From an uncultured bacterium (GTDB lineage: Bacteria > Actinomycetota > Coriobacteriia > Coriobacteriales > Eggerthellaceae): 54,973 nucleotides of DNA. A program made the translations under genes and the position numbers. The stretch covers positions 1 to 54,973 of the forward strand of contig CALADF010000024.1 in NCBI GenBank assembly GCA_937890835.1, written 5' to 3'. A model generated the notes under the pieces. It saw only the letters and a program-made list of their open reading frames with translations. It did no database searches and was not told the DNA's origin. Positions 1-8,856 of this stretch are shown here, piece after piece; position 1 is the first letter of the stretch, and each line of letters begins with the position of its first letter.

Positions 1-849
<849 letters not shown>

Positions 850-936
850 GTTTCATCCTCCTTATAAAAGAGATACATCGCAAAGCGAATATATACAAAA
901 CAAACGCGCCCGCAATTGCGGACGCGGTATATCTAA

Positions 937-1013
937 TGGTAGCGGTGACTGGATTTGAACCAGTGACGCCACGGGTATGAACCGTGTGCTCTGACCAACT
1001 GAGCTACACCGCC
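937..1013 (-). tRNA. tRNA-Met (anticodon CAT), elongator type
   Basis: A 77-nt cloverleaf read on the minus strand, starting GGCGGTG and ending with an encoded CCA. The anticodon stem CACGG/CCGTG closes the loop TTCATAC, giving CAT. The acceptor pairs normally at position 1 (G-U), unlike initiator tRNA with its unpaired 5' base, so elongator Met is preferred; an Ile tRNA with lysidine-modified CAT is the alternative. Confidence 0.93.
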
Positions 1014-1019
1014 ATTAAA

Positions 1020-1095
1020 TGGAGCCTGCGACCGGACTTGAACCGGTGACCTCTTCGTTACCAACGAAGTGCTCTACCGACTGAGCTACACAGGC
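1020..1095 (-). tRNA. tRNA-Thr (anticodon GGT)
   Basis: A 76-nt cloverleaf on the minus strand. The acceptor GCCTGTG pairs with CGCAGGC, the discriminator is T and CCA is encoded. The anticodon stem CTTCG/CGAAG closes the loop TTGGTAA, giving GGT. Only six bases separate it from tRNA-Met and four from tRNA-Tyr, so the three are cut from one transcript. Confidence 0.96.
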
Positions 1096-1099
1096 GAAA

Positions 1100-1184
1100 T
1101 GGTGGGCGCACTAGGATTCGAACCTAGGTAGACATAGTCAACGGGTTTACAGCCCGTCCCCTTTAACCACTCGGGCACACGCCC
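1100..1184 (-). tRNA. tRNA-Tyr (anticodon GTA)
   Basis: An 85-nt tRNA on the minus strand with the long variable arm expected of bacterial tRNA-Tyr. The anticodon stem ACGGG/CCCGT closes the loop CTGTAAA, giving GTA; the acceptor GGGCGTG pairs with TGCGCCC and CCA is encoded. It is the first gene of the tRNA-tuf unit, about 75 bases after the predicted transcription start. Confidence 0.96.
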
Positions 1185-1264
1185 ATTTCGGCGCTGAATT
1201 CATGTGTACTTTTCAAGCTGCCGCTCACCCGTTCGTTTTGTGCCCCGAACAAGTGAGCGAATGA

Positions 1265-1293
1265 ATAATACGCTACGGAAAAAATCGTGTCAA
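1265..1293 (-). promoter_or_regulatory. Sigma-70-type promoter of the tRNA-tuf operon
   Basis: On the minus strand a perfect TTGACA (1288-1293) is followed after 17 bases by TATTAT (1265-1270), five of six matches to the -10 consensus. The predicted start is near 1258. It is the only near-consensus promoter seen upstream of the three tRNAs and tuf. Confidence 0.88.
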
Positions 1294-1295
1294 CT

Positions 1296-1327
1296 GCTTA
1301 CACGCCTCCGGGTGTATCCATACACAC
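1296..1327. promoter_or_regulatory. Shared element, copy 1 (tuf promoter)
   Basis: A 32-base segment directly upstream of the -35 box, containing the dyad GTGTATCCATACAC (1312-1325). It matches 44436-44469 beside the rplB promoter across almost its whole length, with one substitution in the CGGGTGTATCCATRCACAC core and a 2-base gap further out. Here it covers about -38 to -69 relative to the predicted start. No other copy was noticed in the window. Confidence 0.65.
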
Positions 1328-1741
1328 TCGCTACACAACACAGCCCTACTAAACCAAACTGCCTGTTCAGAAGCATTCTCAGTTCGGATACATCAGCCAA
1401 AGGGCTTTTCGCTCCACGGTATATCAGCTCGGTACGGACAAATTTCTTTTTTCTTTTTTTCGACCGAAACACAGCCGTCCCGGCTGCGCTCAGGCATTCT
1501 GCGCTCAGCGACTCCGCAGCACAGGCGAGAATCGGCAGGTACGTTTCCCAGATCGAACGCGAGGGCGCTTCGCTCTGCAACGATGTGCATATATAAGCAG
1601 CATCGTCCGCCGGAAGACTTATGTAGGCTTGAACACGCGCTTATATGCCTTTATGGCTAAGTGTTATCATATTCAGCCAGCATGCACGCATTGGTTCATG
1701 CTCGAAGACTGTTTCATGCTCAATCTAGGAGGAATTCACTG
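1328..1741. other. Gene-poor intergenic stretch
   Basis: Upstream region shared by the tRNA-tuf promoter and the NlpC/P60 gene. It holds a pyrimidine-rich tract of mostly T near 1443-1460 and short overlapping open frames on both strands with no recognisable protein. A candidate promoter for the plus-strand gene (TTGAAC near 1629 with a poor -10 about 17 bases on) is too weak to call. No RNA structure was recognised. Confidence 0.5.
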
Positions 1742-2836
1742 ATGAGTGAGCATTTGAATTCTTTCAGCCGCCGCGCCTTCGTCGGCGGCGCGGCTGTTTT
1801 CGGAGCAGCCACCTGTTCTTTGATGTACAACCCGATGATGGCTTTTGCGGACCCTTCCGCTGCCGACAAGCAAGCAGAAGCTGCCGCCGCGCTCGAGAAC
1901 CTGAACGCCATGCAGACTCAGCTCGACATCGCTTCGAATGATTACACCGCTGCGCTCATGGCGCAGGAAGACGCCCAGAACAAGATGAACGAGGCGCAAG
2001 CCCGCATCGACGAGGCGAACGGTCAGATCGCCGACTTGCAAGACCAGCTCGGCACGCGCGCTCGCAGCATGTACCGCACGGGCTCGCTCACCTTCATCGA
2101 CCTTCTTCTGGGAGCAACTTCCTTCCAGGCTTTCACCACCAACTGGGATCTTCTCAACAGCATGAACGAGAACGATGCCGAAATGGTGCAGGAAACCAAG
2201 GATCTGCGCGCCGAGGTGGAGCAGCAGAAGGCGACGTACGCCGAGCAGGAGCGCATCGCCGCCGAGCAAGCCGAAGCCGCTCGTCAAGTACAGGAGCAGG
2301 CTCAGGCGGTGGTCGCGGAGATGCAGGCCACCTACGACAGCCTGAGCGCGGAGGCTGCGGCGCTTCTCGAGGCGGAACGCGCCGCCAAGGAAGAGGCGGA
2401 TCGTCTGGCAGCTCAGCAGGTCGAAGACAACCCGACCCCCATCGAACCCGATCCCGAGCCGAGCAACCCCAGCGGCGGCAGCGGCAGCAGCAGCGGCGAC
2501 AGCACCCCTCCCTCAGTTTCCGGCAATGTCGTGGTCAATCGCGCTTACGGCGAAATTGGCAAGCCCTATATCTGGGCAGCCTGCGGACCGGAGGGTTTTG
2601 ACTGCTCCGGCTTGGTGAGCTACTGCCTCAGCGGTTCGTACGGCGTTCGCCTCGGCACCACCTACACGTTCCTAGGGTGGCCGCGTGTGAGCAACCCCCA
2701 GCCGGGCGATGTGTGCACGAGCTCCTACCATTGCGGAATCTACGTCGGCGGTGGATCCATGGTGCACGCCCCCACCGAGGGTCAGACCGTATGCGTCGCG
2801 CCCGTGCAATCCGACATGGTGTTCGTCCGCTACTAG
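1742..2836 (+). CDS. Secreted NlpC/P60 peptidoglycan hydrolase with coiled coil
   Basis: Probable peptidoglycan endopeptidase (D,L-endopeptidase family), 364 aa. The ATG at 1742 follows AGGAGG at 1727-1732; an upstream in-frame start at 1661 lacks such a site and would bury the signal. Residues 1-36 form a signal peptide with a twin-arginine-like SRRAFVGG. Residues about 43-220 are Gln/Glu/Ala-rich coiled coil, as in PcsB- and RipA-type hydrolases where it regulates the enzyme. A Pro/Ser/Gly linker (about 228-264) leads to the C-terminal NlpC/P60 domain with catalytic Cys288 (in FDCSGLV), His330 (in YHCGIYVG) and His342. It likely acts in wall remodelling or daughter-cell separation. Monocistronic, closed by the terminator at 2888. 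The preserved triad argues for an active enzyme; exact bond specificity is unknown. Confidence 0.92.
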   Translation: MSEHLNSFSRRAFVGGAAVFGAATCSLMYNPMMAFADPSAADKQAEAAAALENLNAMQTQLDIASNDYTAALMAQEDAQNKMNEAQARIDEANGQIADLQDQLGTRARSMYRTGSLTFIDLLLGATSFQAFTTNWDLLNSMNENDAEMVQETKDLRAEVEQQKATYAEQERIAAEQAEAARQVQEQAQAVVAEMQATYDSLSAEAAALLEAERAAKEEADRLAAQQVEDNPTPIEPDPEPSNPSGGSGSSSGDSTPPSVSGNVVVNRAYGEIGKPYIWAACGPEGFDCSGLVSYCLSGSYGVRLGTTYTFLGWPRVSNPQPGDVCTSSYHCGIYVGGGSMVHAPTEGQTVCVAPVQSDMVFVRY

Positions 2837-2887
2837 CGATCACGCAGGGAACACATCGAGCAGCGCGAACCTGATCATTTCCACCCG

Positions 2888-2918
2888 AAAGACGCCTTCA
2901 TTCGAGGGCGTCTTTTTC
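2888..2918 (+). terminator. Rho-independent terminator after the NlpC/P60 gene
   Basis: Stem AAAGACGCC (2888-2896) pairs with GGCGTCTTT (2907-2915), followed by further T residues. It lies 52 bases after the stop codon. Confidence 0.88.
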
Positions 2919-2951
2919 TATGGCGAACGGTCGCGTACGCATCGCTCGGAT

Positions 2952-2982
2952 CCCCCCCCCGTAATAAGCGCGACCCCCCCCC
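2952..2982. repeat. Two C9 homopolymer tracts
   Basis: Two runs of nine C (2952-2960 and 2974-2982) separated by 13 bases, in the gap between the NlpC/P60 terminator and the PEBP-family gene. They begin about 90-120 bases before that gene's start codon. Such tracts are prone to slipped-strand length change or to sequencing error. Confidence 0.85.
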
Positions 2983-3073
2983 GCGATCCAGCTCCGCACA
3001 TGAGAACGAAATGCATCTATCGCTTAAACTTGCCCCGAAGATAACCGTTTGAGACCTCGCGAAAGGAAAGCCC

Positions 3074-3592
3074 ATGATCGTCTCAACACCGCTTACGGCC
3101 GACGGGTGCCTGCCCGACCTGTACGGTAAGTTCGCCCCCGAGGAGGCGATGACCGACGGACACCCGACCGTATCCTTCCCCATTGATATCTCCGACGTTC
3201 CCGCAAGCGCCGCGTCACTCGCGCTTGCGTTCGTCGATTTCGACGCCGTGCCCGTCGGCGGGTTCTGCTGGATACACTGGCTCGCTTGCAACATCGACCC
3301 CGCCGTCACGCATATCCCCGAAAACGCCAGCGCCGAGGAGAGCATCGCCATGGTGCAAGGCTCGAACAGCGACTGGTCCCCGCTTGCGGGAAGCTGCGAA
3401 AACCCACGCGTCATACATCGCTATGCCGGCCCCTTCCCTCCTGACGCAATGCACGAGTACACCCTCGAACTCTACGCGCTCGATTGTACGCTCGATCTTG
3501 AAGAAGGATACTTCCTCAACGATTTCCGCCGCGCGATACGCGGGCACGTTATCGAGAAGGCCACGATGGAGATACCGTCGCGCGCGTTCTAA
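3074..3592 (+). CDS. YbhB/YbcL-family PEBP-like protein
   Basis: Protein of 172 aa of the phosphatidylethanolamine-binding / Raf-kinase-inhibitor-like family. Visible hallmarks are the early P.L.ADG...KF.. start, the segment SLALAFVDFDA (about 48-58) followed by GGFCWIHWLACNID (about 62-75), and the YAGPFPPDAMHEYTLELYALD segment (about 115-136), matching the family's DPD...HW.. and YGGPCPP..HRY elements. Length is typical. No signal peptide, so cytoplasmic. GAAAGG lies just before the ATG. Bacterial members bind small anionic ligands but have no settled physiological role. It stands alone; function unknown. Confidence 0.88.
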   Translation: MIVSTPLTADGCLPDLYGKFAPEEAMTDGHPTVSFPIDISDVPASAASLALAFVDFDAVPVGGFCWIHWLACNIDPAVTHIPENASAEESIAMVQGSNSDWSPLAGSCENPRVIHRYAGPFPPDAMHEYTLELYALDCTLDLEEGYFLNDFRRAIRGHVIEKATMEIPSRAF

Positions 3593-3785
3593 GCGTCAAC
3601 GACGGCGGCGAACGTAAAATCGGCGCATGGCACAACCGTCATGCGATTCGCATAGCGCAGACAATGCCCGAGCGCGGACAAAAGGCGTGGGATCGCCCGT
3701 CTTCTGCAGTCCTGCGGCGCAAGCGAAAGCGATACCGTCACACGCAAGACGCCTCCGCAGGCGATGGCAATGCTCCTCCCCAAGC

Positions 3786-3820
3786 AAGACGCCCCCGCAT
3801 AAGCGAGGGCGTCTTCATCT
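3786..3820. terminator. Hairpin between convergent genes
   Basis: AAGACGCCC (3786-3794) pairs with GGGCGTCTT (3807-3815). The plus-strand side continues into a T/C-rich run, so termination of the PEBP transcript is plausible; on the minus strand, downstream of putP, the following bases are not T-rich. The nearly 200 bases between the PEBP stop codon and this hairpin show no gene. Confidence 0.6.
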
Positions 3821-3885
3821 TCTTATAGCCAATTTCTCGACGGCAAGCCTTGCGAACCGCACGGCCGCAGCGAGACGTTCGGCTT

Positions 3886-5448
3886 CTACACGTCAAGCTC
3901 CATGTAGGTGTCGAAGTCGTCGGTGACTTCCTTCGGCGGCTCTTTGGTAAGCAAAGACACCACGATGATGACAAGCAGCGACACCACGAAGCCGGGCAGA
4001 AGCTCGTAGACGCCGAACCAGCCGCCGAGGGGAGCGACGAAGTTGCTCCAGATGATGACGGTAGCAGCACCCGAGAGCATGCCCGCGACCGCGCCTTGAA
4101 GCGTGGTGCGACGCCAATAGAGCGACAACAGCATGAGCGGTCCGAAAGAGGCGCCGAATCCGGCCCAAGCGTAGGACACGATGTTGAAGATGGATGAGTT
4201 CTGATCCATCGAAATGAAGATGCCGAACAGAAGAACCGCGACGAGGGTAAGGCGTGCGACGATCATAACCTGCTGGTCGGTGGCGTCGCGCTTGATGAGA
4301 CCTTTGAAAATGTTCGTGGCGACCGCAGATCCCGAGATGAGCAGATAAGACGACGACGAGCTCATGGCTGCCGCGAAGATACCCGACACGACCAAGCCGC
4401 AGAAGAACGAGGGCAGGAGCATGCGGGAAAGCACGATGAACACGCTTTCGGCCGACGCCTGCGTAAGGAACTCGGTCGGGATGACCGCACGGCCGATAAG
4501 GCCGATGCACACCGCGGAGGAAAGCGAGACAACAAGCCAGATCATCGCGATGATACGCGACTTTTTGATCTCGCTCGAATGACGAACGGACATGAAGCGG
4601 ATGAGCACCTGGGGCATACCGAAGTAGCCAAGACCCCATGCCAAACCGGACACGATGGTGATCAGGCCGTATGCGCCGGCTTCGCCGAACAGGGGCGCAC
4701 CGTCCTCGACGACCTGATTGCCCGACGCGTCGAGGACGGGCGTGGCGATCTCGACACCCGAGAGGAAGCCCGGGATGCTCTGCAGGAACGCGACCGTGTT
4801 TTCCACGCCGCCCGCAGCGGTCACCGAGCCGATGAAGACCGTACCGAGCGCGAGGAACATCAGGCATCCCTGAATAAGATCAGTCGTGCAGACCGAAAGA
4901 TAGCCGCCCATGAAAGTGTAGAGGAACACGATGATGGCGCCGATCACCATCATCGTAGCGTAATCCCAGCCGAACAGCGTGGCGAACAACTTACCGCAGG
5001 TGACGAAGCACGAACCGGTGTAGATGCTGAAGAACAGCAAGATGATGATGGCAGCGATGGTCATCAGGATGTGTTTGTTGTCATGGAAGCGGTTCGAGAA
5101 GAAATCGGGGACCGTGATGGAGTTGTTCGCCTTCTCGGAATACTTGCGCAAACGCTTGGCGACGAACTTCCAGTTGAGATACGTGCCGATGGCGAGGCCG
5201 ATGGCCGTCCACATGGCATCGGACGCTCCCGTGAAATACGCCACGCCGGGAAGGCCCATGAGCAACCAGCCCGACATGTCCGATGCCTCGGCGGAAAGCG
5301 CCGTGAGCCACGGGCCGAGGCCTCTACCGCCGAGGAAGTACTCCTCGCTTGAAGAGTTCGAGCGCTTCGCGTAGATAAAGCCGATGACGACCACCACGAC
5401 GAAGTAAATGAGCATCGCGAAGACTACCCAGAAATCACTTTTGATCAT
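3886..5448 (-). CDS. putP: Sodium/proline symporter
   Basis: Sodium:solute symporter family protein of 520 aa with about 13 hydrophobic segments, matching PutP length. It starts at the ATG at 5448 behind a GGAGGGG sequence. Family landmarks are the first helix MIKSDFWVVFAMLIYF, the EEYFLGGRGLGPWLTALSAEASDMSGWLLMG segment carrying the Asp and Ser/Thr residues used for Na+ in PutP (about 35-65), and MGGYLSVCTTDLIQG (about 188-202). It would import proline with Na+ in the cell membrane. Substrates within the family vary, so proline is by family resemblance. It is divergent from the aminotransferase at 5639. Confidence 0.9.
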   Translation of the reverse strand: MIKSDFWVVFAMLIYFVVVVVIGFIYAKRSNSSSEEYFLGGRGLGPWLTALSAEASDMSGWLLMGLPGVAYFTGASDAMWTAIGLAIGTYLNWKFVAKRLRKYSEKANNSITVPDFFSNRFHDNKHILMTIAAIIILLFFSIYTGSCFVTCGKLFATLFGWDYATMMVIGAIIVFLYTFMGGYLSVCTTDLIQGCLMFLALGTVFIGSVTAAGGVENTVAFLQSIPGFLSGVEIATPVLDASGNQVVEDGAPLFGEAGAYGLITIVSGLAWGLGYFGMPQVLIRFMSVRHSSEIKKSRIIAMIWLVVSLSSAVCIGLIGRAVIPTEFLTQASAESVFIVLSRMLLPSFFCGLVVSGIFAAAMSSSSSYLLISGSAVATNIFKGLIKRDATDQQVMIVARLTLVAVLLFGIFISMDQNSSIFNIVSYAWAGFGASFGPLMLLSLYWRRTTLQGAVAGMLSGAATVIIWSNFVAPLGGWFGVYELLPGFVVSLLVIIVVSLLTKEPPKEVTDDFDTYMELDV

Positions 5449-5638
5449 GTCCCGTACTTCTTTCCCCTCCGAGTCCCGCCGACCGCCGCCGATAGTTTCT
5501 GAAAGGAATATACGGAAAGGCGACTCGTTAAAGCGTTACTCTATGATGTAATGAAACGTTGGGATTATACTTTATCCGACTGGAGTATCACAGCTCTATT
5601 TCCATCGAGGCGCAAGCGTTACGGTGAAAGGAACCCCC

Positions 5639-6931
5639 ATGACATGCTTCAAGGACATGACGAAGGCTGAGCGGGAAAACCTCCTCGCTCAGCTCGAGAA
5701 TGAACTTGCGAGTTTCAAGGCTCGCGATCTCAAGCTCAACATGGCGCGGGGCAAGCCCTCTGCCGAACAGCTCGACCTGTCGATGCCGCTGCTGGAGGCT
5801 CTTACGTCTTACGAGGACTGCATAAGCGAAGACGGCACGGACTGCCGGAACTACGGGGTGCTCGACGGGCTGCCCGAGGCGAAGCGCCTCATGGCATGCA
5901 TGCTCGACGACGAACCTGAAAACGTCATCGTGTTCGGTAATTCGAGTCTCACCGTGATGTACGACACGCTCGCCCGCTGCATCGACTTCGGCACCGGCGG
6001 CTGCGCTCCTTGGGCGAACTGCGGAGCGATCAAATGGATCTGCCCCACCCCGGGCTACGATCGGCACTTCAGCGTCACCGAAGCGTTCGGCATCGAGATG
6101 ATCCCCGTTCCCCTCAACGAGAACGGCCCCGATATGGATCTCGTCGAACGCCTCGTCGCCGAAAACGACTCGGTCAAGGGCATCTGGTGCGTTCCCAAAT
6201 ACTCCAATCCGAGCGGCGTCACCTACTCGGACGAGGTGGTACGCCGTCTCGCCGAAATGGAAACGGCTGCGGAGGACTTCCGCATCTTCTGGGACAACGC
6301 GTATTGCGTGCATCATCTCTTCGACGACGTAACCGAGCAAGACCAGCTGCTCGACATCGCCGACGCTTGCATCGAAGCGGGGCATCCGGACAGGTATTTC
6401 AAATTCGCCTCCACCTCGAAGGTGACCTTCCCGGGCGCGGGCATCTCGGCCATGGCCGCTTCCCCCGAGATCATCGCGGAAACAAAACACCAGATCGGCC
6501 CTCAGATGATCGGGCAGGACAAGCTCAACCAGCTGCGCCACGTGAGATTCCTACGCGACGGGGCCGGAATCGCCGAGCACATGGCCAAGCACGCCGCCAT
6601 CTTGCGCCCGAAGTTCCAGCTGGTGCTCGAGAAGCTCGGGGCAGAACTGGGAGATACGGGCATCGCACGATGGACCAAGCCGCGCGGAGGTTACTTCATC
6701 TCGTTCGACGGCATCGAGGGCACCGCGCGCCGAACCGTCGAGCTCGCGCGCGAAGCCGGCGTCACGATGACGGGCGCGGGTGCCACATGGCCGGGCGGCA
6801 TCGACCCGCACGATGCGAACATCCGCATCGCCCCCACCCTGCCGCCGCTCGACGAGCTGGCCGAGGCGATGGACGTGTTCGTCTGCTGCGTGAAGATAGC
6901 CGCACTCGAGAAGCTTCGAGAAGCGCGATAA
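5639..6931 (+). CDS. Class I aminotransferase, MocR-like/aspartate type
   Basis: PLP-dependent aminotransferase of 430 aa, in the family Pfam calls Aminotran_MocR (type Ic aspartate aminotransferases), without a DNA-binding domain. The N-terminus reads LKLNMARGKPSAEQLDLS; the substrate/PLP segments include YGVLDGLPEAK, NSSLTVMYD and WDNAYCVHH; the Schiff-base lysine is in FASTSKVTFPGAG (about residue 263). Likely reaction: aspartate + 2-oxoglutarate to oxaloacetate + glutamate. The ATG at 5639 is chosen over the GTG at 5624 because GAAAGGA at 5626-5632 is correctly placed for it. A TATACT hexamer at 5566-5571 could be the -10 box, but no good -35 is visible. Confidence 0.88.
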   Translation: MTCFKDMTKAERENLLAQLENELASFKARDLKLNMARGKPSAEQLDLSMPLLEALTSYEDCISEDGTDCRNYGVLDGLPEAKRLMACMLDDEPENVIVFGNSSLTVMYDTLARCIDFGTGGCAPWANCGAIKWICPTPGYDRHFSVTEAFGIEMIPVPLNENGPDMDLVERLVAENDSVKGIWCVPKYSNPSGVTYSDEVVRRLAEMETAAEDFRIFWDNAYCVHHLFDDVTEQDQLLDIADACIEAGHPDRYFKFASTSKVTFPGAGISAMAASPEIIAETKHQIGPQMIGQDKLNQLRHVRFLRDGAGIAEHMAKHAAILRPKFQLVLEKLGAELGDTGIARWTKPRGGYFISFDGIEGTARRTVELAREAGVTMTGAGATWPGGIDPHDANIRIAPTLPPLDELAEAMDVFVCCVKIAALEKLREAR

Positions 6932-7017
6932 GGCCCCCTCGCGCCATCTGCCGTATCCGAACGACACCCGGCGCAGCTCTGCGCGAATCGATCCAACCTA
7001 CGATGTCAAAAACGAAG

Positions 7018-7070
7018 AATCGTCCCGCAAACCGCTTGAGCAAGCGGAACATGCGGGGCGATTCCTTTAA
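7018..7070 (+). terminator. Hairpin terminator after the aminotransferase
   Basis: A long stem: AATCGTCCCGCA (7018-7029) pairs with TGCGGGGCGATT (7052-7063) with one G-T wobble. An inner CCGCTT/AAGCGG stem tops it, and CCTTTAA follows. It ends the plus-strand aminotransferase transcript before the minus-strand dms locus. Confidence 0.72.
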
Positions 7071-7152
7071 TGAAGCGCCTTCGCGAGAAGGCGAAGCGGG
7101 ACATGCGGGACGATGGCCGCACAACCAAGACAAGCGCGCTGGACGCGCCGGA

Positions 7153-8082
7153 TTAAACCCCTAGACCGACCGTCATGTGAAGCGTGTAAAAATGAAAGCG
7201 CATCACGAACACCGCCGAAAGCGCTAGCAGGCTCGCCAGCACCAACATCGCCACGATTCGGCGACGATGAGCCGGCACGCCATCGACCGATATCCTCGAC
7301 GAGCGTGCCAGAAACGCCGCATCGCCGCGAAGCGCCGCGAACGCAATCACGGCCGCCAGCAGCGAGAGGACGACGAACACCGGAACCGAGGCCAAAAAGC
7401 CCGGCGCCTGCTGGGCCGCCGAGGTAAGGCTGTTCTCCAAACCTCGCAGATCGACGCCCTGAAGCACGTACACCACCGCATTGGCAACGCACGCCAGCGC
7501 CGAGAACGCAGGGAGAAACGAGCGAACCAGCGTACCCGGAAACGGATAACGCGCTAGATAAAGCGAAAGCGAGGCGATAATCGGACCTGCGACGAGCGCA
7601 TTCAGCCACAGCGCGGCGGGCACGTAGGCGGTGCGCCAGGTGAGAATGGTCTCCGCATTATAGGCGAACGCGATAGCGGTGACGAATAGCGCGCCCGTCA
7701 CCTCAATCAACACGAGCGCTGCACGGCGAAGGTTCAAGTTAGGCTTCTCGGAAAACGCCGTCAGCCAGTAGATGCCGGCGACGCCGAAGAAGACGACGCC
7801 CGCGACCACCTCGTTCGACAGGGGACTTCTGCCAACGCCCGCAAGAACGTAAAGGGCATTGGCGGGATTCCCCAGATGGGTCGCGGAGGCGACGAGACCG
7901 ACGAGCGCGATGACGAGGGGCACGCACGTGTAGCGATCCAGGGCGGCCCGCGCTTCCTCCCGAAGCCCCCCTTTCAGCGCGAACGCGCCCATGATCATGA
8001 GCGCGAACGTGCCTGCAGGCGCCATCGTGGTGAACAGCACCAGCGTTATCTCGTTGAGAGCCGTCCCCAGGCCGCTCACCAT
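7153..8082 (-). CDS. DmsC-family membrane anchor, second copy
   Basis: Polytopic membrane protein of 309 aa with about eight hydrophobic segments. The DmsC hallmark near residues 70-92 reads HLGNPANALYVLAGVGRSPL, followed by SNEVVAGVVFFG. DmsC anchors the catalytic DmsAB pair to the membrane and oxidises menaquinol. This copy is the last gene of the locus, 17 bases after the TorD-like chaperone, with AGGAGG before its ATG. It differs in sequence from the DmsC at 8857 and has a more charged loop in its C-terminal half. It may be an alternative anchor for the same DmsAB or a partner of a reductase encoded elsewhere. Confidence 0.87.
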   Translation of the reverse strand: MVSGLGTALNEITLVLFTTMAPAGTFALMIMGAFALKGGLREEARAALDRYTCVPLVIALVGLVASATHLGNPANALYVLAGVGRSPLSNEVVAGVVFFGVAGIYWLTAFSEKPNLNLRRAALVLIEVTGALFVTAIAFAYNAETILTWRTAYVPAALWLNALVAGPIIASLSLYLARYPFPGTLVRSFLPAFSALACVANAVVYVLQGVDLRGLENSLTSAAQQAPGFLASVPVFVVLSLLAAVIAFAALRGDAAFLARSSRISVDGVPAHRRRIVAMLVLASLLALSAVFVMRFHFYTLHMTVGLGV

Positions 8083-8099
8083 GCGATACCTCCTGCTTC

Positions 8100-8753
8100 C
8101 TAACGGTAAAAACGAGGGTGAACGACCTCAAGCGACAGCACGTCGCCAATGCCCTCGAGGGTCGCGCGCGTAAGCGACGCGAGCCCGCGGTAAAACGGAT
8201 GCTCGGCAGCTTCCTCCAGCTGCTCGAGGAAATGCGAGGACCACGTCAGCACGTGATCACGCAAAAACTCGCCGAGCAAGTCGGGGCGATGCTCGGCCGC
8301 CCACGTCATCAGCAAAAGCAAGTACCCGATATGGTCCTCGGGATCGGCCGCATCCCCGATGCGCTCGATGCCGTTAGCGCGCATCCACGAGCGCAGCGCC
8401 AGCGTGCTCTCACCGAAGACGACGCATTCGCGATCGGTGTACACCGAACCCCACGGCGGAGCGGGCTTTCGGGCAGGCCCGACGAAAAGACGGCGATACT
8501 CCCAAAGAAGAGCGTCCATATCCTCCTGAAGCGCGTTGCACGCACCCTCATGCATCTCGCCGAGCGAGCGCGCGGCGCTCTCGCCCGCGAAGGGCCACTC
8601 CTGCGCCGCCGCCTCCACATCAAGCGAGGCGAACGCGTTCAGCAGAGGGGCCATGGCCTCGGCGTCGGTTTTCGGGTCGTTCAAGAACAAAGGTCCGAGC
8701 ATACCTCCCGCAAAGGAGATCTGCTCCCTTGCCAGAGCATCGATATCAGACAT
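8100..8753 (-). CDS. TorD/DmsD-family redox enzyme maturation chaperone
   Basis: Cytoplasmic all-helical protein of 217 aa. TorD/DmsD chaperones bind the twin-arginine leader of molybdoenzymes and hold the apoprotein until cofactor insertion. Visible family features are the EYRRLFVGPARKPAPPWGSVYTD stretch (about 92-114, the E..RLF.GP...P.PP..S.Y core) and the PEDHIGYLLLLM segment (about 147-158) matching the family's D/E-H-hh motif. The ATG at 8753 follows AGGAGG; the longer frame from 8795 lacks a site. It sits downstream of dmsABC, so DmsA is the expected client. Confidence 0.9.
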   Translation of the reverse strand: MSDIDALAREQISFAGGMLGPLFLNDPKTDAEAMAPLLNAFASLDVEAAAQEWPFAGESAARSLGEMHEGACNALQEDMDALLWEYRRLFVGPARKPAPPWGSVYTDRECVVFGESTLALRSWMRANGIERIGDAADPEDHIGYLLLLMTWAAEHRPDLLGEFLRDHVLTWSSHFLEQLEEAAEHPFYRGLASLTRATLEGIGDVLSLEVVHPRFYR

Positions 8754-8789
8754 CGCTGCACCTCCTGTACGTAAAAACGGTTTCGATGA

Positions 8790-8827
8790 TAGCAAAAGCG
8801 GGGCGCGCCCATCGGCACGCCCCGCTT
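8790..8827 (-). terminator. Terminator between dmsC and the TorD-like gene
   Basis: On the minus strand AAGCGGGGCG (8818-8827) pairs with CGCCCCGCTT (8796-8805) and TTGCTAT follows. It comes about 30 bases after dmsC and 37 before the chaperone start, with no clear new promoter in between. It probably works as an attenuator that lowers expression of the chaperone and second anchor relative to dmsABC. Confidence 0.75.
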
Positions 8828-8856
8828 ATTCAGAACTTCCGCTTATCCCCTAAGCC

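Noticed and set aside
937..1013. Initiator tRNA-Met or tRNA-Ile(CAT)
   Set aside because: The first acceptor pair can form and the overall sequence resembles elongator Met; Ile2 cannot be fully excluded without identity-element analysis.
1204..1596. Small overlapping open frames on both strands between tRNA-Tyr and the NlpC/P60 gene
   Set aside because: No ribosome binding sites or families, and they run across the tuf promoter.
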